From Leptoclinus maculatus (lineage: Eukaryota > Chordata > Actinopteri > Perciformes > Stichaeidae), in NCBI GenBank assembly GCA_032191485.1, contig JAVDOI010000120.1, positions 414,028 to 478,027 on the forward strand: DNA of 64,000 bases. The letters are read 5' to 3'. Positions 61,227-64,000 of this stretch are shown piece by piece. Position numbers and translations under genes: made by a program. Within the stretch, counting starts at the first letter, position 1. The number at the start of each line of letters is the position of its first letter. The notes below the pieces were generated by a model. It did not search any database. It worked only from the letters and a program-made list of their open reading frames with translations, and was not told where the DNA came from.

Positions 61227-61291
<65 letters not shown>
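61227..61291. repeat. (AC)n microsatellite, 65 bp
   Basis: An uninterrupted AC run in lcor intron 1, about 720 bp upstream of exon 2. Confidence 0.95.
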
Positions 61292-61293
<2 letters not shown>

Positions 61294-61526
61294 TGTATGT
61301 CTTTGTCTCTGTTGCTCTGGGTCTGCCTCTATTTCCATTTAATGGGGGATGACGTTGGGGGAGGTGGGAGGAGGGTCAGGTTGAAAATTGCAATATGTAT
61401 TTATGTTTCTCTGTATGCGGTTGCCAAGCAACAGCAGGACGAGGGTATTTACAGTTAATAAAAAAGTGAGTGACATTAGCTTGGTGTATTAGAGGTAAAG
61501 CGCTAATTTTTCTTTGAAGGCTGAGA

Positions 61527-61528
<2 letters not shown>

Positions 61529-61598
<70 letters not shown>
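61529..61598. repeat. (GT)n microsatellite, 70 bp
   Basis: An uninterrupted GT run about 240 bp downstream of the complementary AC run and 410 bp upstream of lcor exon 2. Confidence 0.95.
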
Positions 61599-61599
<1 letters not shown>

Positions 61600-62011
61600 C
61601 TCACATCATTGTCTACATGTGTCTTTGTGTGACTTTATCTGAATTATTGTCTGTTTCCAATACCAAGAAACAAACATATTTATTGACGCCCTTCAGATTG
61701 CAAACTGCTTTGAGCTGCTGTTTTCACTTTTGTTTGTTGTAGATGTTTTTAATTGTTGTTGCTCTCGCGAGCAGTGGAGGCTGTGCATCAGCAAAATATA
61801 CCCTACGGGAAACGCACTTTGTCATTTGTGTTCCTAACCCTTCAAAAGATGAAATATTGCCTCAAAAATCCTTTAATATTGCAGTTTGACAGTGTTCTTT
61901 TTCTTTCTTTTCAGGTTTTGTTTTTACGTAGTATTAAAGCCGCTGTCGTTCGTCGTTTTGATGGTAAACATGTCGGCCTGCATTAACGTCACGTCTCTTC
62001 TCTTTTCATAG

Positions 62012-62077
62012 GCTTTGAAAGCATCTTGGAAGGCTTGTTTGGGCCGGGACTAGTCAACGATATCACCCTTTTCCAAG
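62012..62077 (+). CDS. lcor: lcor coding exon 2
   Basis: A 66-nt exon after the acceptor TCTTCTCTTTTCATAG, ending CAAG then GTAAAC. With the incoming G it reads G-FESILEGLFGPGLVNDITLF-Q. The FESILEGLFGPGL block is strongly conserved in LCOR. It is symmetric (phase 1 at both ends), so skipping it would keep the frame. Conservation of the residues across the junction with exon 1, 40 kb away, is what identifies it, because it is too short to be seen as an open frame. Confidence 0.9.
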
Positions 62078-63029
62078 GTAAACATTCTCAAACACAAACA
62101 AACAAACAAATAAGCAAATGCAACTTTGAAATAATCCAGAACATGAAATGGATGTTGAAAGATCGACTTATCTTATCTTATCCAGACGGAATTACAAAGT
62201 GATTTACAGTTAATAAAAGATGAATAAATATAAACTGACATGAACGAAATCAAACAAACAAATCAATAATTCTAAGCGCTAAACGGACATGAATAAAAAA
62301 ATGTTTTTGTTAATTATGTCGTTATCTCAAGAAAACAATATTTGTTAAATGGAGACAACAGGAAAATGAATTAATTATCATGAGATAACAAACAGTGGTT
62401 TCCACTTATTACTTCAATTGTTTGGGTCAAATCATCCGATGTTAAAACGTCTTCAAACGGACGAGATGAGCTGACGGTGATGGACTCGTGACGACTCATC
62501 CGTCGGGTTATTTGACCCAAACATGTGAAGTTATAACAGAAAAACAACCTTTGTTTTCCCCGAAATAATAAAGCACAATAAACAATATTTAAAAAAAACA
62601 TGTTTGTTTAGGGTTTCTACAGTTGAATGCTCTAAAACTAGCGTATTGTTTATTCTGTGGGAGAGACAGCATGGACATTCAATAAACATCGTAAACTGAC
62701 AATGAACAGCGTCTCTCTCTATCTGCTGATCTGTCTCCAGACATTTATTGCCATGTCAGCAGAACTGAGTTTACTGCCCGAACTGCTTAGAATACATAAC
62801 AATGTGATTCATTTATGCTGGGAAAACCTTTCAAATGTCATTGAACAGAGCACTGGTGGTCTCTCTGACTGGTCTCAACTGGGCAGAGATGTTCCGATAC
62901 TTCCAGCTTAATGGTGACAAAAGTGCATTCATGGTCATAGCATGACCCACACAAACTGGTCTCCGGTACAACCAGTCTGCCTGGTCTCGTGTTGTCTTTC
63001 AAGACAAAGGGGCGGCGGTAGTGTGGACT

Positions 63030-63095
63030 GGTAGCATCCCGGGCGACTGCCGAGGTTGAGCAAGGCACCGGACCCCCAAACTGCTCCCCGTAGAG
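63030..63095 (+). mobile_element. SINE body fragment
   Basis: GAGGTTGAGCAAGGCACCGG followed by ACCCCCAAACTGCTCCCCG matches the conserved body of fish tRNA-derived SINEs (TTGAGCAAGGCACC...CAACTGCTCCC). The tRNA-like head is not recognisable. Confidence 0.5.
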
Positions 63096-63402
63096 AAGCT
63101 GTTCCACTGCTCCTACGATGGGTACAAAAGGGACCTCTGGACGCTATGAGAGCTGTCCTGTGTTTGCATTCATGTACTGTTTGCAATCCACAGTATTTAA
63201 TGAACTGTATGTAAGTTTGTTATTTAGGGAGCATGGAGCCCAAGAGCCCTGTTTGAAGGAAATACAGCATGCACTCATATTCTATAATGTACGGTAGAAG
63301 TCACCAACAATGAGAGAGCACTTCCTGCTCTGAGTGACACAAATCTAATACGGATGTCATAAGAATGAAGCAAGTGAAGACCAATACCACCTAAACCCCG
63401 CA

Positions 63403-63420
63403 GATCTCTCTCTCTCTCTT

Positions 63421-63453
<33 letters not shown>
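63403..63453. repeat. (CT)n microsatellite
   Basis: A 51-bp pyrimidine run of TC units with two TTTC interruptions. Confidence 0.95.
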
Positions 63454-63577
63454 TCCCACGGAAAAAAGGAGGTCAACATGGTGTCCTGGAGTCATGTGAC
63501 CCCTCCCCCACCAACTTAAGGCATTTTTAGAATAGTTCTGGCTTGTCTACGTCATTTTTTCACTCATGCATTACGCT

Positions 63578-63580
<3 letters not shown>

Positions 63581-63627
<47 letters not shown>
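63581..63627. repeat. (AC)n microsatellite
   Basis: A 47-bp AC run. Confidence 0.95.
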
Positions 63628-63628
<1 letters not shown>

Positions 63629-64000
63629 TCTCTCCCAACAAAGCCGGCACTTGCTCATATTCGGAGCTGCAGACAGTGAAACCTGTGCAAGTTTACACAA
63701 ACACACACCAACGTCACTAGATTTCATCAAGTTCAATAGAATCTAATCATTCACACACTATTTTCCCTCAAAGAGCATTTATCCTCTTGTAAATGCCAGA
63801 TTAGTGTTTTCCTACATTTCCCAGAGTTCCCTGTGGCACTTAATAAAGGGGCCGCAGTTCCTGCTGCAGTTAGTCAGTTCTCATCAAGCATGAAAATTGT
63901 CACGTGACCACGTCTTCCTCATGGTTTCACAGTGACTAAACTTTGCGGTTGTTTTTTTCTGTAAGATCTTGAATCTTTTCCTACATTTTCCACAGGTGTT

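Larger units (their letters stand above)
62078..64000 (+). other. lcor: lcor intron 2, 5' part
   Basis: Begins at the exon 2 donor GTAAAC and runs past the window edge. The expected next exon, which should complete an Asp codon and continue with a Cys-Glu-Pro-type sequence, is not found. The stretch contains an inverted GAGTTGGGTCAAAT-type pair near 62420-62530, a SINE fragment, a CT run and an AC run. Confidence 0.75.

Noticed and set aside
63960..64000. Acceptor-like site at the right edge as lcor exon 3
   Set aside because: The pyrimidine tract and CACAG look good, but the following GTGTT does not complete the Asp codon expected after exon 2, and too little sequence remains to judge.

Overview
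The window is vertebrate nuclear DNA, almost certainly from a teleost fish and probably a percomorph. It has split genes with GT-AG introns, very many (GT)n/(AC)n microsatellites, long G or C homopolymers, CpG-rich promoters, and dispersed repeats of kinds common in fish genomes (tRNA-derived SINE, hAT-like and piggyBac-like non-autonomous elements). Nothing prokaryotic is present. Only about 1% is recognisable coding sequence.

Two genes can be supported, arranged head to head. On the minus strand, four coding exons between 16182 and 2957 join in frame into a complete 150-residue MORN repeat protein, recognised as MORN4: four MORN repeats at an exact 23-residue spacing, then a conserved C-terminal tail. 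Its first coding intron appears to use a GC donor, and its acceptor lies beside a (TG)n tract. A GC-rich segment at 18.34-18.70 kb is the likely morn4 promoter and 5' UTR exon. On the plus strand, the CpG-rich segment around 21.2-22.3 kb carries the first coding exon (21561-21657) of a ligand-dependent corepressor gene (lcor type). A second, symmetric 66-nt exon lies at 62012-62077 after a 40.4-kb intron. The rest of that gene (NR box, CtBP motifs, HTH-psq domain) lies beyond the right edge.

Layout: 1-2956, downstream flank of morn4 with simple repeats, a piggyBac-like terminus and one copy of a dispersed repeat. 2957-16187, morn4 coding exons and introns, with a minisatellite, MITE copies, a SINE, a foldback repeat and a complete 828-bp hAT-like element inserted in a TA microsatellite. 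16188-18700, putative 5' UTR intron and promoter of morn4. 18.7-21.2 kb, intergenic. 21.2-22.3 kb, lcor promoter and first exon. 21.66-62.0 kb, the giant lcor intron, holding a 1.35-kb piggyBac-like element bounded by TTAA, a 0.66-kb array of a 13-bp minisatellite, many microsatellites and candidate regulatory stretches. 62.1-64.0 kb, the next lcor intron.

The two genes do not obviously work together: MORN4 is a small cytoskeleton and membrane-tip adaptor, and LCOR is a nuclear corepressor. I found no new multi-gene system. The points most worth a second look are the GC-AG intron with its TG-repeat acceptor and the polyglycine insertion in morn4, the perfect 24-bp foldback at 14.5 kb, the TTAA-bounded element at 29.9-31.3 kb, the 13-bp minisatellite, and paired complementary microsatellites in the lcor intron.
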